A stretch of 64,000 nt of DNA from Acidocella aquatica (GCF_030160635.1 NZ_BSOS01000007.1:1-64000); one strand, 5' to 3'; shown: positions 27,889 to 36,488, numbered from the stretch's first letter. Translations and numbers: made by a program. Notes: a model not told the origin generated them from the letters alone.

Positions 27889-27956
27889 TCCCCCAGCCAA
27901 CCCCTTAATTACCCGGAACCAGCAAAAATTCGTTTGAATCAACTCGCATCGTTTCG

Positions 27957-27977
27957 TTAACTTTGCTACAAAGTTAA
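27957..27977. promoter_or_regulatory. Perfect 21-bp palindrome upstream of EAL gene
   Basis: TTAACTTTG-CTA-CAAAGTTAA has 9-base perfect arms and sits 40 bases before the EAL protein start, in an AT-rich stretch. The position fits an operator overlapping a promoter (TAATATTGCTCTAAT follows). No adjacent regulator gene identifies the binding protein. Confidence 0.5.
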
Positions 27978-28016
27978 TATTGCTCTAATTTTACTACGAA
28001 TGCGATTTTTTAGACG

Positions 28017-28769
28017 ATGCGTGACCTAACTCAAGACCAAGCCCTCATGGCGTCGATCCGCATCTTCTACCAGCCGATCATCCGGCTCGCCGATCTGCGC
28101 CCGGACTACGCCGAGGTCCTCGCCCGCACCACCGGCGCCGACGGCACAATGGGTGGCGCCGAAACCGTGGTCGAGGCCATGACCGGCGCCGAACGTTCCA
28201 TGCGCCTCACCGCCTGCATCATGCAGCGCGCGCTCGATGAATACACCGAACACGGTTTCGCCGCGCAAAACCTGCGCATCGCCATCAACCTGCCGCTGGA
28301 CGCGATGCTCCACCCCGATCTGGTCACCTGCATCGAGCTGATCCGCGCCAGCTCCGGCCTACCCACAAGCAACATCCGTTTCGAGCTGACAGAACGCCAC
28401 CCGGTTCACGACCTCAAAGCCGCCTGCGCCGTCATCACCACTCTGCGCGCCGCCGGCTACGGCCTGGCCCTGGACGATATCACCCCGGACATGCCCTATC
28501 TCCCCGCCCTGCTCGACATGCCGATCCGCGCCATCAAGCTGGACCGCAGCGTTGTCATCAGCGATCACCCCGCCGACCAGGAATTCATCCGTGCCATGGC
28601 CGCCCAGGCCGCCGCCAAAGGTCAGGACATCATCGCCGAAGGCATCGAAACCCCCACTCTGCGCGACAGCCTGCGCGCCCGCGGCGTCACCCACGGCCAG
28701 GGCTACCTCTTCTCGCACCCGCTCCCCGCGGCCGGGTTAGGGCAATATCTCGCCGCGGGTAGAGCGTGA
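28017..28769 (+). CDS. EAL domain protein (putative c-di-GMP phosphodiesterase)
   Basis: A 250-residue stand-alone EAL domain without GGDEF, PAS or membrane segments. Metal and substrate positions are mostly kept: E33 (AEVLAR in place of EAL), N91 (INLPLD), E113 (RFELTE), D143-D144 (LALDD), K164 (IKLDRS) and E198 (IIAEGIET). Loop 6, normally DDFGTGYSSL, is replaced by DDITPDMPYL, which may weaken dimer-coupled activity, so it may be a slow enzyme or a c-di-GMP sensor. ATG 28017 has no clear ribosome site. The stop codon lies inside a strong hairpin. Confidence 0.85.
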   Translation: MRDLTQDQALMASIRIFYQPIIRLADLRPDYAEVLARTTGADGTMGGAETVVEAMTGAERSMRLTACIMQRALDEYTEHGFAAQNLRIAINLPLDAMLHPDLVTCIELIRASSGLPTSNIRFELTERHPVHDLKAACAVITTLRAAGYGLALDDITPDMPYLPALLDMPIRAIKLDRSVVISDHPADQEFIRAMAAQAAAKGQDIIAEGIETPTLRDSLRARGVTHGQGYLFSHPLPAAGLGQYLAAGRA

Positions 28770-28794
28770 TTGCCTCACGTCAATCACGCTCTAC
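28759..28794. terminator. 14-bp perfect hairpin, bidirectional terminator
   Basis: GTAGAGCGTGATTG and CAATCACGCTCTAC are perfectly complementary around an 8-base loop. The hairpin spans the stop codon of the EAL gene and separates it from the convergent Hint gene. Its ends (TAGAGCG...CGCTCTA) resemble the termini of the dispersed repeat family, suggesting a shared origin. Confidence 0.7.
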
Positions 28795-28822
28795 CTTATG
28801 TTTTACGATCAATTTCATTGGT

Positions 28823-30001
28823 TTAAAGCGCAGCCAGCCTGATCCCCACCTGCCGCGCCGCGATCTTGCGCCGTATCTCCGCCAACACCGGCCCGCCCAG
28901 GCACAACGGCGCGCACCCCTCCGCCTCGCGGCGCCGCTGCATCACCGCCGGCAAGGCCACCACATCATCCTCCGCATTATCAAAAATTCCGCGATGCCCC
29001 GTATCCAGATACGTCTCCACCGGCGCCGCTTCAGCAAAAATCACATCATGGCGCGCCAACTCCACGTGATAATAAATCACCCGCTCGACCGCATGGTCCT
29101 GGCGAATCGTCGTCCAGTTCAACAGCTCCTTCGCCGGCACCAGCACACCATCCAGAAACAGCGCATGGTCAGGTGAGACCACGAGCCGCCGCCCCGGCAT
29201 GCCCTCGCCCAGCGCATCCGCCTCAATCACCACCGGACGCACCGTCTCAGGCCGCGCCTGCGCGGCAATCTCCACCTCCCGCCTGCCAATCCACACAATG
29301 GGCTGCTCCTCGCCGGCATGGGTAATCACCATATCCCCCACGTTCAGCGCCTCCACCGCCACCTCCCCACGCAAGGTCAAAATCCGCGTCCCGGCCGCGA
29401 AACACGGGTTGATCGCCACATTGGTGGTAAAAATCGCATCCACAAACGGCGTATTGCTGTTCGGGTTAACCCGCGTGCCAAAGCCGATATCCAAGGTCGC
29501 ATGGTCCGCCGTTGCCGCCGTGCCAAACAGCGCGCCCGCCACCTCGCCGATCACCAGCTTCTGCGCCGCATCCAGCGTGAACGGGTTGGTGAACGGCAAC
29601 CCGTCCACAGTCCCGCCCGGCAGCACCAGAATATGCCCGCCGCTTAGCGCCGCCTCGGTGATATCCCCCACCAGCGCATTGTAATCCGCATTCAGCGTGC
29701 CACCCACGAACAACGAGCCAAACAAATCCGCCACCGCCTGAATTGTAATCTGGTCACCCGCGATGCCAAAGCTGCCTGCTTGAAAATTCAAAATCCCGCC
29801 GCCGATATTCGCGCCGTAACCGCTGATCGTCCCGCCCGTTATCTGCGTGGTGATGTTGAACGCGCTGCCCTGCGCATTGTCAGTGAGGATCAGCACACCC
29901 CCCACCGTCCCGCCATTGTTCAGGAAATCGATGTTCGTGCCGTTGGTCAGCGGCGTGGTCAAGGTATAGGTGCCGCTCGAAGTAATGCTGACGTTCGTCA
30001 T
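28823..30001 (-). CDS. Hint-domain protein with beta-rich N-terminus
   Basis: A 392-residue protein. Residues 1-195 are Gly/Thr/Asn-rich, predicted beta-repeat (GGTVGGVLILTDNAQGS, GGTISGYGANIGGG), resembling adhesin-like or autotransporter repeats. A Hint (hedgehog/intein) domain follows: it begins at C200 in NPCFAAGTRILTLRGEVAVEALNVGD, continues with LVVSPDHALFLDGVLVPAKEL (conserved His) and ends near HDVIFAEAAPVETYLD. The Cys and His needed for self-cleavage chemistry are present, but there is no C-terminal extein of the intein type. No signal peptide is visible. Such proteins are frequent in Acetobacteraceae with no assigned role. Confidence 0.85.
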   Translation of the reverse strand: MTNVSITSSGTYTLTTPLTNGTNIDFLNNGGTVGGVLILTDNAQGSAFNITTQITGGTISGYGANIGGGILNFQAGSFGIAGDQITIQAVADLFGSLFVGGTLNADYNALVGDITEAALSGGHILVLPGGTVDGLPFTNPFTLDAAQKLVIGEVAGALFGTAATADHATLDIGFGTRVNPNSNTPFVDAIFTTNVAINPCFAAGTRILTLRGEVAVEALNVGDMVITHAGEEQPIVWIGRREVEIAAQARPETVRPVVIEADALGEGMPGRRLVVSPDHALFLDGVLVPAKELLNWTTIRQDHAVERVIYYHVELARHDVIFAEAAPVETYLDTGHRGIFDNAEDDVVALPAVMQRRREAEGCAPLCLGGPVLAEIRRKIAARQVGIRLAAL

Positions 30002-30052
30002 TCAATTTCCTGCCGTTACAACGCAGTATCCGGGAATGCGAGACAACCTACA

Positions 30053-30077
30053 ATAAAAAACCCGCGCCGTCGCGCCC
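30053..30077 (-). terminator. Probable intrinsic terminator after mnmA
   Basis: On the minus strand GGGCGCGACGGCGCGGGTTTTTTATTG provides a short GC hairpin followed by six T residues, about 35 bases after the mnmA stop and before the Hint gene start at 30001. Confidence 0.6.
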
Positions 30078-30111
30078 TAAACTTACCCTAGATTGTATTC
30101 CGTTCAGTTAA

Positions 30112-31158
30112 TCAAACGATAAACCCGCCGCCCAGCACCCGCGACCCGTCATAAAACACCGCCGCCTGCCCTGGTGCCGCCAATGCCGGCTCATCGAGCC
30201 GCAGCATCGCCCCGTTCCCCTCCGGCAACACCCGCGCGGCATGCACAGAGTCTCGCGCCCGCATCTTCACCCCGGCCGAAACTCCGCCCTCGGGCACATC
30301 AATCAGCCAGTTCACATCGCGCAGCCGCACCTCAAGGCTCTCCACCCGGCGCGGCCCCACCACAATGCGCCGCGTCCCCGGCTCTATCTTCTTCACCACC
30401 ATATGCGCCGCCGCGTTGCCCAGCCGCTTGGCTTGGCCCACGGTATAGCGCGCGATGCCCTGGTGCGTGCCCAGCACAACCCCATCCTCGCTCACAATCT
30501 CGCCCTCGCTCAGCGCGTCCGGGCGAAATTTCTCCACGATTCCAGCATAGGAGCCGGTGGGCACAAAGCAGATATCCTGGCTGTCAGCCTTCTCGGCCAC
30601 CACCAGCCCCATCTCGGCCGCCACCGCGCGCACCTGCGCCTTGCTGGCATAATCGCCCAGCGGAAACCGGCAAAACTCCAGTTGCGCGCGCGTGGTCGCC
30701 GCCAGAAACCAGCTCTGGTCCCGGCTCTCGTCCACCGCCCTGTGCATCTGCGCCCCGGCCGGGCCTTCAAGCCTGCGCACATAATGCCCGGTCGCCATTG
30801 CCTCGCCGCCCAGATCGCGCGCCATCTCCAGCAGGTCGCCAAATTTCAGGTGCTGGTTGCACGCAATGCACGGCACCGGCGTCTGCCCGCTGGCATAGCT
30901 ATCGGCAAACGCGGCCATCACGCTATCGCGAAACCGCGCCTCCGCATCCACCACATAATGCGCGATCCCCAGTGTATCGGCCACGCGCTTGGCGTCGCGA
31001 ATATCCTGCCCCGCGCAGCACGCGCCTTTGCGCCCCACCGCCGCGCCATGGTCGTAGAGCTGCAACGTCACGCCGATCACCTCATGCCCGGCGCGCGCCA
31101 TCAGCCCGGCCACCACCGAGCTGTCGACCCCGCCTGACATGGCGACCACGATTCTCAT
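30112..31158 (-). CDS. mnmA: tRNA-specific 2-thiouridylase
   Basis: A 348-residue enzyme that thiolates U34 of tRNA-Lys, -Glu and -Gln. The ATP PP-loop is SGGVDSSV at 8-15. The catalytic cysteine C97 lies in PVPCIACNQHLKF and the second in DSQDICFVPTG. The C-terminal RNA-binding region ends GGGFIV. ATG 31158 lies 8 bases after the ferredoxin stop; an upstream start within the ferredoxin gene is not conserved. Its position after a cysteine desulfurase gene fits its need for persulfide sulfur. Confidence 0.96.
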   Translation of the reverse strand: MRIVVAMSGGVDSSVVAGLMARAGHEVIGVTLQLYDHGAAVGRKGACCAGQDIRDAKRVADTLGIAHYVVDAEARFRDSVMAAFADSYASGQTPVPCIACNQHLKFGDLLEMARDLGGEAMATGHYVRRLEGPAGAQMHRAVDESRDQSWFLAATTRAQLEFCRFPLGDYASKAQVRAVAAEMGLVVAEKADSQDICFVPTGSYAGIVEKFRPDALSEGEIVSEDGVVLGTHQGIARYTVGQAKRLGNAAAHMVVKKIEPGTRRIVVGPRRVESLEVRLRDVNWLIDVPEGGVSAGVKMRARDSVHAARVLPEGNGAMLRLDEPALAAPGQAAVFYDGSRVLGGGFIV

Positions 31159-31166
31159 GCCCGTGC

Positions 31167-31496
31167 CTAACCCGCCGCGTTTCTGGTCGCCGAGGGCAAT
31201 TTCACCACAAGTCCGTCCAGCGCCTCGGAGATCACAATCTGGCACCCCAGCCGTGAGGTCTTCTCCAGCCCGAACGCCAGGTCCAGCATGTCCTCCTCAT
31301 CCTCGCTCGCCTTTTTAAGCTTCCCGGCCCAGGCAGGGTCCACGATCACATGGCAGGTCGAACAGGCCAGCGACCCCTCGCACGCGCCCTCAATATCCAC
31401 GCCATGCTTATGCGCCACTTCCAGCACGGAAAGCCCCACAGGGGCTTCAACCTCACGCGCAATCCCATTGCGCTCAATAAAAGTCATTTTCGGCAT
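31167..31496 (-). CDS. fdx: [2Fe-2S] ferredoxin, ISC/adrenodoxin type
   Basis: A 109-residue electron carrier with cluster ligands C39, C45, C48 and C85 ([10 protein letters not shown] and GCQIV), the adrenodoxin-like spacing C-x5-C-x2-C-x36-C. The acidic stretch [15 protein letters not shown] is typical of ISC ferredoxins. It lies 30 bases after a cysteine desulfurase gene and before mnmA, so it may supply electrons for Fe-S or persulfide chemistry. No iscU, hscA or hscB is present in the window. Confidence 0.95.
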   Translation of the reverse strand: MPKMTFIERNGIAREVEAPVGLSVLEVAHKHGVDIEGACEGSLACSTCHVIVDPAWAGKLKKASEDEEDMLDLAFGLEKTSRLGCQIVISEALDGLVVKLPSATRNAAG

Positions 31497-31526
31497 CGCA
31501 CAAACCTTCAGAAATTCCAGCGCCCT

Positions 31527-32615
31527 TCAAGCGCAACGCGCCTGACCATGCAAGGCACGCTTTGCCATGGCCTCATATGCGCCGCAGAACGCCGGCACCA
31601 CCTGCGCCGCCACATTCCAAGGCAGCGAAACCCTGATCGCCTGCCCCGCCAACGCCCCCGCCCCCATTGCCCGCAACACGTGGCTTTCCGCCACCTTGCC
31701 CGATGAACACGCCGCCCCGGCGGAGACCGCGAACCCGGCCATATCCAGCGCGATCAACTGCGTCTGCGCCCGCGCCCCCGGCAGCGCCAGGCAGGTGGTG
31801 TTCACCAGCCGGTTCGCGCCCGCCCCCAGCGCCACCGCGCCAAGGCGCACGCAAAATGCTTCAATTTCATCGCGATAACCAGCGATCCGCGCCGCCTCAT
31901 AGCCGCCACCCAGCGCTGCCGCCATCCCGGCTATGGCGGGCAGCGCAGGCGTCCCGCCGCGCCGCCCCAGCTCCTGCCCGCCGCCGCGCAGATCCGCCAT
32001 AATCTCCCGCCCGGCGCTCACCACCAGCGCCCCGGCCCCCATCGGCCCGCCCATTTTATGGCCTGAGATGGCAATGCTCGCCGCCCCCATGCCCAGCCAC
32101 TCCTCCCGGCAGCGCCCCGCCGCCTGCACCGCATCCACATGCAGCAACGCCCCATGCCGCGCGCAAAGCACCGCCACCGCCGCAATGTCGTGGCGCACGC
32201 CGGTCTCATTATTCGCCGCCATCAGGCAGACCAGCGCCCCCGGCTGCCCGGCCAGCAAGCCCTCCAGCGCTTCCATATCCACTGTGCCATCGGGCAAAAC
32301 CGGTATCACCCCGGCCCCCGGCGCCGCCGCGCGCACACAATCATGCTCCGTTGCGCCATAGAACACCGCCCGGCCCGCCCCCAGCGCATGCACGGCCAGC
32401 GCATTCGCCTCAGTGGCGCCCGAGCAAAAAATCACATCCCCCGTCTTGGCGTTGAAACACCCCGCCACCGCCTCGCGGGCATCTTCCAGCACTTTGCGCG
32501 CCGCCCGCCCCGCGCCATGCACCGAGGCCGGATTGGCAAGCCCCATAGCCGCCACCGCCGCCGCCTTTGCTTCGGGCCGCAACGGCTCCGTCGCATTGGC
32601 ATCCAGATACATCAC
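31527..32615 (-). CDS. Cysteine desulfurase (NifS/IscS-like class V aminotransferase)
   Basis: A 362-residue PLP enzyme producing alanine and an enzyme persulfide from cysteine. PLP lysine K187 in ISGHKMGGPMGAGAL, ring-stacking H91 in GATEHDCV and catalytic C303 on the loop SAGAACSSGKV are all present. The sequence is shorter and more divergent than housekeeping IscS and resembles the NifS-like branch paired with cysE in alphaproteobacteria. It starts 4 bases after cysE ends. It likely feeds MnmA directly, two genes downstream. Confidence 0.93.
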   Translation of the reverse strand: MMYLDANATEPLRPEAKAAAVAAMGLANPASVHGAGRAARKVLEDAREAVAGCFNAKTGDVIFCSGATEANALAVHALGAGRAVFYGATEHDCVRAAAPGAGVIPVLPDGTVDMEALEGLLAGQPGALVCLMAANNETGVRHDIAAVAVLCARHGALLHVDAVQAAGRCREEWLGMGAASIAISGHKMGGPMGAGALVVSAGREIMADLRGGGQELGRRGGTPALPAIAGMAAALGGGYEAARIAGYRDEIEAFCVRLGAVALGAGANRLVNTTCLALPGARAQTQLIALDMAGFAVSAGAACSSGKVAESHVLRAMGAGALAGQAIRVSLPWNVAAQVVPAFCGAYEAMAKRALHGQARCA

Positions 32616-32619
32616 CGGC

Positions 32620-33279
32620 TCAATTAATCCTGTCGCTCACCATGCCGGCGATACGGTGCTCCAGCTCCGTCAGCTCCCGGCGCAGCAGATCAACCTCATG
32701 CAGCAGCGGGTCCAGGCATGGATCACACGGCGTGCCATAGGCATCGAACCGCGGCTTGGCCCCCTCGCGGTCGACCGGCCGCGCCGGTATCCCCACCACG
32801 GTCGTTCCCGCAGGCACCGGCGCCACCACCACGGCGTTGGCGCCAATGCGCGCCCCCTCGCCGATCTCGATCGCGCCCAGCACCTTCGCCCCGGCGCCGA
32901 TAATCACATTATTTCCTACCGTCGGATGCCGCTTGATATGCTCCGAGCTGGTGCCCCCCAGCGTTACCTGATGGTAAATATACACATCGTCACCCACCAC
33001 CGCGGTCTCGCCGATCACCACGCCCATGCCATGGTCGATGATAAACCGCCGCCCCAGCTGCGCGCCGGGGTGGATCTCGATTCCGGTCAGAAACCGCCCG
33101 ATATGCGAGAGAAACCGGCCGGTGGTGTAAAACCCGTGCCGCCAGAAAAAGCTCGAAACGCGATGTATCCCGGTTGCGTGCAATCCAGGATAGCAGAGCA
33201 AAACCTCAAGATTGGACCGCGCCGCCGGGTCACGCTCCCTGTAAGCCCGAACCGTCTCCGTTAAAAACATAAGGGCCAT
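32620..33279 (-). CDS. cysE: Serine O-acetyltransferase
   Basis: A 219-residue left-handed beta-helix acetyltransferase making O-acetylserine for cysteine synthesis. Hexapeptide repeats run from [31 protein letters not shown] to [30 protein letters not shown]. The catalytic H82-like residue is in FIIDHGMG and the substrate residues in HQVTLGGTS. The C-terminus is a helical [19 protein letters not shown] rather than the usual short inhibitory tail. It heads the minus-strand sulfur operon cysE, desulfurase, fdx, mnmA. Confidence 0.96.
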   Translation of the reverse strand: MALMFLTETVRAYRERDPAARSNLEVLLCYPGLHATGIHRVSSFFWRHGFYTTGRFLSHIGRFLTGIEIHPGAQLGRRFIIDHGMGVVIGETAVVGDDVYIYHQVTLGGTSSEHIKRHPTVGNNVIIGAGAKVLGAIEIGEGARIGANAVVVAPVPAGTTVVGIPARPVDREGAKPRFDAYGTPCDPCLDPLLHEVDLLRRELTELEHRIAGMVSDRIN

Positions 33280-33309
33280 GCGAATTTCCGTGGATTATCT
33301 GACCATAAG

Positions 33310-33480
33310 CAGTCTATATTAGCAGACCTGAGGGGAAACCCAAACGGTAATCCGTCTGTTATGCCACCCAAAGCCTTGAGGAGCACTTAGGTATCCGGAC
33401 CCCTGAGGTCAACATTCGGATGGATGAAGTACGGTCCGCAGCCGGGAAATATTCCCAGCGAAGTTGTGAAGTTACACGGT
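33310..33480 (+). ncRNA. Candidate structured RNA or mRNA leader
   Basis: In the 224-base gap between cysE and the divergent hydrolase gene, GACCTGAGGGG (about 33325-33335) pairs with CCCCTGAGGTC (about 33401-33411) with one mismatch. It encloses GGG-GAAA-CCC, ACGG-TAAT-CCGT and a conserved-looking CCACCCAAAGCC. A further hairpin GGGAA-ATA-TTCCC lies downstream near 33444-33456. A TATATT box precedes the element. It could be an sRNA or a riboswitch-like leader of the hydrolase gene. I could not match it to a known family. Confidence 0.4.
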
Positions 33481-33503
33481 CATTATGAAAGACGAGTTAG
33501 AGA

Positions 33504-34169
33504 ATGCCTGAAGTGATGTTTGCCGGGCCGGAAGGCCGCCTGGAAGGACGTTACCACCATGCCAAGGAACGCGGCGCCCCGCTGGCGCTCGTCCTGCACC
33601 CGCACCCGCTGCATGGCGGCACCATGAACAATCGTATCACCTACTCCATGTATCAGGTGTTCCAGCGCCTGGGCTTTTCGGTCATGCGCTTCAATTTCCG
33701 CGGCGTTGGCCGCAGCCAGAGCAAGTTTGACGGCGGCATGGGCGAGATCAACGACGCCGCCGCCGCGCTGGACTGGATGCAGGCGCTCAACCCCGGCCAT
33801 GGAGGGCTGTGGATCTCCGGCTACTCCTTCGGCGCCTTCGTGGGCATGCAACTGCTCATGCGCCGCCCGGAAGTCTCCGGCTGGGTCTCCGTCGCCCCGC
33901 CCGCTGCCCATTATGACTTTGGCTTCCTCGCCCCCTGCCCGTGCAGCGGGTTGATGATCCACGGCGACTCCGACGAAATGGTGCCCGAAATCTCAGTGCG
34001 CAAACTGGTCGACAAGCTCAACCTGCAAAAAGGCGTCGCCATCGACTACCGCGTGTTCGAAGGCGCTGACCATGTGTTCGCCAACCACGCCGGCAAAATC
34101 GCCGAAGCCGTGGAAGGCTACGTCGCCCAATCCCTGGCCCGCAAACAAATGGCCCTGGCCGCCGACTAG
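33504..34169 (+). CDS. Alpha/beta hydrolase (COG2945 family)
   Basis: A 221-residue cytosolic serine hydrolase. Nucleophile S108 lies in GYSFGAF, the acid is in HGDSDEMVP (D155 or D157) and histidine is H190 in GADHVF. The oxyanion region LHPHPLHGGTMNN is characteristic of COG2945 proteins, whose substrates are unknown. The start MPEVMFAGPEGRLEGRY is canonical. A long structured 5' region precedes it, suggesting post-transcriptional control. Confidence 0.92.
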   Translation: MPEVMFAGPEGRLEGRYHHAKERGAPLALVLHPHPLHGGTMNNRITYSMYQVFQRLGFSVMRFNFRGVGRSQSKFDGGMGEINDAAAALDWMQALNPGHGGLWISGYSFGAFVGMQLLMRRPEVSGWVSVAPPAAHYDFGFLAPCPCSGLMIHGDSDEMVPEISVRKLVDKLNLQKGVAIDYRVFEGADHVFANHAGKIAEAVEGYVAQSLARKQMALAAD

Positions 34170-34178
34170 CCCACCCCT

Positions 34179-34240
34179 GATGGCATGACGTTCATACCAT
34201 GACGTCATGCCATCACGTCATGCCAGCGAAAGCTGGCATC
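34179..34240. repeat. Palindromes after hydrolase gene, including GTCATGCCAGCG repeat copy 3
   Basis: A 13-bp perfect inverted repeat GATGGCATGACGT / ACGTCATGCCATC (34179-34191 and 34202-34214). It is followed by the hairpin ATGCCAGC-GAAA-GCTGGCAT (34220-34239), which is a third copy of the repeat seen twice at 27824-27888. They separate the convergent hydrolase and trmJ genes. Confidence 0.85.
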
Positions 34241-34288
34241 TCCCCCGTTTCGTGCCCATCTTTGCCAATGCTCCCCGCGCAGCCCCTA

Positions 34289-35068
34289 TCAGCGCGGCCG
34301 CAGCTTGCGCCCCCGCACCAGCTCGCTCACCACGCCATGCAGCGTGTTCAACTCCTGGCGGGTAATCTCCCCGCGGTTAAAAAAATGCCGCAGATTCCGT
34401 ATCATCCCCGGCCGCTTCTGCTCATTCTTTAAAAACCCTGAATCATCGCACTCGCGGATCAGATGCGCCATGAAATGGTCGAGGTCCGCCTTCGTCGCTG
34501 GTACCGTCTCATTGGTCTGCAACTCGCGCATCGGCTGCTCATCCTGGCGCGCCAGCCACCATTCATAGCCAAACACCATCACCGCCTGCGCCAGATTGAG
34601 CGACATAAATCCCGGATTCAGGTCATAGCGGATCAAACTATCGGCGCAGGCAATATCATCATTATCCAGCCCCGCCCGCTCAGGGCCGAACAACACGCCA
34701 CAGCGCAACCCCCGCTGCCCGATGGCCACAACCTCCGCCGCGCCGCCGCGCGCGGTGAGCACGGGCTTTATGATATGCCGCGGCCGCGGGCACGTCGCGA
34801 ACACCCGGTGCAAATCCCCCACCGCCGCCGCCACGCTGTCAAAAACCACGGCTGAGTCCAATATCCGGTGCGCCCCCGCCCCCGTCCGCCAGGCGCGCTC
34901 CTGCGGCCAGCCGTCTCGCGGCGCCACAATGCGCAGATGAAACAACCCGCCATTGCCCATCGCGCGCGCCACCGAGCCGATATTCTCCGCCAGCTGCGGG
35001 CGCACCAGAATCACCACCGGCGACGGCTCAATCGGCTCCAGCTCCGCTCCGCCATCGCGCCCGGTCAT
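34289..35068 (-). CDS. trmJ: tRNA (cytidine/uridine-2'-O-)-methyltransferase TrmJ
   Basis: A 259-residue SPOUT (SpoU) methyltransferase that modifies the ribose at tRNA position 32. The knotted-fold motifs are visible: ILVRPQLAENIGSVARAMGN (motif 1), VLFGPERAGLDNDDI (motif 2) and LNPGFMSLNLAQAVMVFGYE (motif 3). The C-terminal helical dimerisation tail is normal. The start overlaps the cysS stop (ATGA at 35065). Confidence 0.93.
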   Translation of the reverse strand: MTGRDGGAELEPIEPSPVVILVRPQLAENIGSVARAMGNGGLFHLRIVAPRDGWPQERAWRTGAGAHRILDSAVVFDSVAAAVGDLHRVFATCPRPRHIIKPVLTARGGAAEVVAIGQRGLRCGVLFGPERAGLDNDDIACADSLIRYDLNPGFMSLNLAQAVMVFGYEWWLARQDEQPMRELQTNETVPATKADLDHFMAHLIRECDDSGFLKNEQKRPGMIRNLRHFFNRGEITRQELNTLHGVVSELVRGRKLRPR

Positions 35069-36411
35069 TTGCGGCGCCAGACCGTGCCCTGCGGACCGTC
35101 CTCCAAAACAACCCCATCCGCCTCAAGCGCCTTGCGTATCTCATCCGCCCGCGCGAAATTTTTCGCCCCCCGTGCCGCCTTGCGCTCGGCGATCAGCGCC
35201 TCGATCTTCGCGGCATCGCCATCGCCCTGAAACCATGCCTCCGGCGCCACATTGAACAACCCCAGCACCTGCCCCGCCGCCAGCAACCACGCCGCCGCCG
35301 AAGCTTCCCCCGCCAACGCCGCGTCCGCCAGGCTGTGCAAGCCCGCAATCGCCCCCGGCGTATTCAAATCATCCAGCAGCGGCTGCAGCACGCAAGCCGG
35401 AATTTCGTCCGCCGCGCGCACACCTTCGTGCGCGGCAATCGCCCGGTAGAACCGGTCCAGCTCCCGCTTCGCCTCCACCAGCCCGGCCTGTGAGAAATCC
35501 AGCGTCGCCCGGTAATGTGTGCGCATCAACAAATACCGCACCGCCTCGCCAGGCGCACTCTGCAACACATCATGCAGCACCAGAAAATTCCCGAGCGACT
35601 TGCTCATCTTCTCGCCGTTCACCAGCAACATGCGGTTATGCACCCACACATTGGCAAAATGCGAACCCGGAAACGCGCAGCATGACTGCGCGATCTCGTT
35701 CTCATGATGCGGAAAAATCAAATCATCCCCGCCGCCGTGAATATCAAAATTCTCGCCCAGATGCTTCCAGGACATCGCGGAGCACTCAATATGCCACCCC
35801 GGCCGCCCGCGTCCCCAAGGGCTCGGCCAGCCCGGCAAATCGTCCGAGGAGGGCTTCCACAACACAAAATCCCCCGGATCACGCTTATAGGGCGCCACGT
35901 CCACCCGCGCCCCTGCGATCAAATCCTCCGGCGAGCGCCCCGAAAACTTGCCGTAATCAGCATCCGACGCCACGGCGAACAACACATGCCCCTGCGCTTC
36001 ATACGCATGCCCGCTGGCAATTAAACGCTGGATGATCTCGATGATCTCGCCCAGATGCTCCGTCGCGCGCGGCTCGATATCGGGGGGGAGCGCATACAGC
36101 GCCCCCATGTCCTCATGATAATAGCGGATCGGCCCCTCGGTCACCTTTGCAATGCTCAAGCCCCGCTCACGCGCCCGGGTGTTTATCTTGTCGTCGATGT
36201 CGGTGATGTTCCTCACATACGTCACCTTCGGATACAGCCGCCGCAGCAGCCGGATCAGCACATCGAAAATCACCACATTGCGCGCGTTGCCAATATGCGC
36301 GCGGTCATACACCGTCGGCCCGCACAAATACGCCCGCACGTTGGCCGGGTCGATCGGCCTGAAGATTTCCTTGGTCCGGGTGCGGGTATTATGCAGCAAA
36401 AGTTCGGTCAT
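35065..36411 (-). CDS. cysS: Cysteine--tRNA ligase
   Basis: A 448-residue class I aminoacyl-tRNA synthetase. The HIGH-type motif HIGN is at 39-42, KMSKS at 268-272 and the zinc ligands are C30, C210, H235 and E239. The DALR anticodon-binding region and the C-terminal FARADEIRKALEADGVVLEDGPQGTVW are intact. ATG 36411 (MTELLLHNTR) is the conserved start; an ORF extension to 36480 adds a non-homologous stretch. It is divergent from the M20 peptidase gene. Confidence 0.97.
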   Translation of the reverse strand: MTELLLHNTRTRTKEIFRPIDPANVRAYLCGPTVYDRAHIGNARNVVIFDVLIRLLRRLYPKVTYVRNITDIDDKINTRARERGLSIAKVTEGPIRYYHEDMGALYALPPDIEPRATEHLGEIIEIIQRLIASGHAYEAQGHVLFAVASDADYGKFSGRSPEDLIAGARVDVAPYKRDPGDFVLWKPSSDDLPGWPSPWGRGRPGWHIECSAMSWKHLGENFDIHGGGDDLIFPHHENEIAQSCCAFPGSHFANVWVHNRMLLVNGEKMSKSLGNFLVLHDVLQSAPGEAVRYLLMRTHYRATLDFSQAGLVEAKRELDRFYRAIAAHEGVRAADEIPACVLQPLLDDLNTPGAIAGLHSLADAALAGEASAAAWLLAAGQVLGLFNVAPEAWFQGDGDAAKIEALIAERKAARGAKNFARADEIRKALEADGVVLEDGPQGTVWRRK

Positions 36412-36488
36412 ACCCGCGCTCTTCGGCGAGTTTCCAACGCAAATCAAGCCGCATTGATCTTTTCTCTCCCCGCCCCCCAAATAGATGC

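Noticed and set aside
27915-27934. GGAAC...CGTT before the EAL gene
   Set aside because: The spacer is only 11 bases, too short for an EcfG promoter.
27824-34240. Short GTCATGCCAGC repeats as a CRISPR array
   Set aside because: Only three units, two close together and one 6 kb away, each a self-complementary hairpin with no spacers or cas genes.
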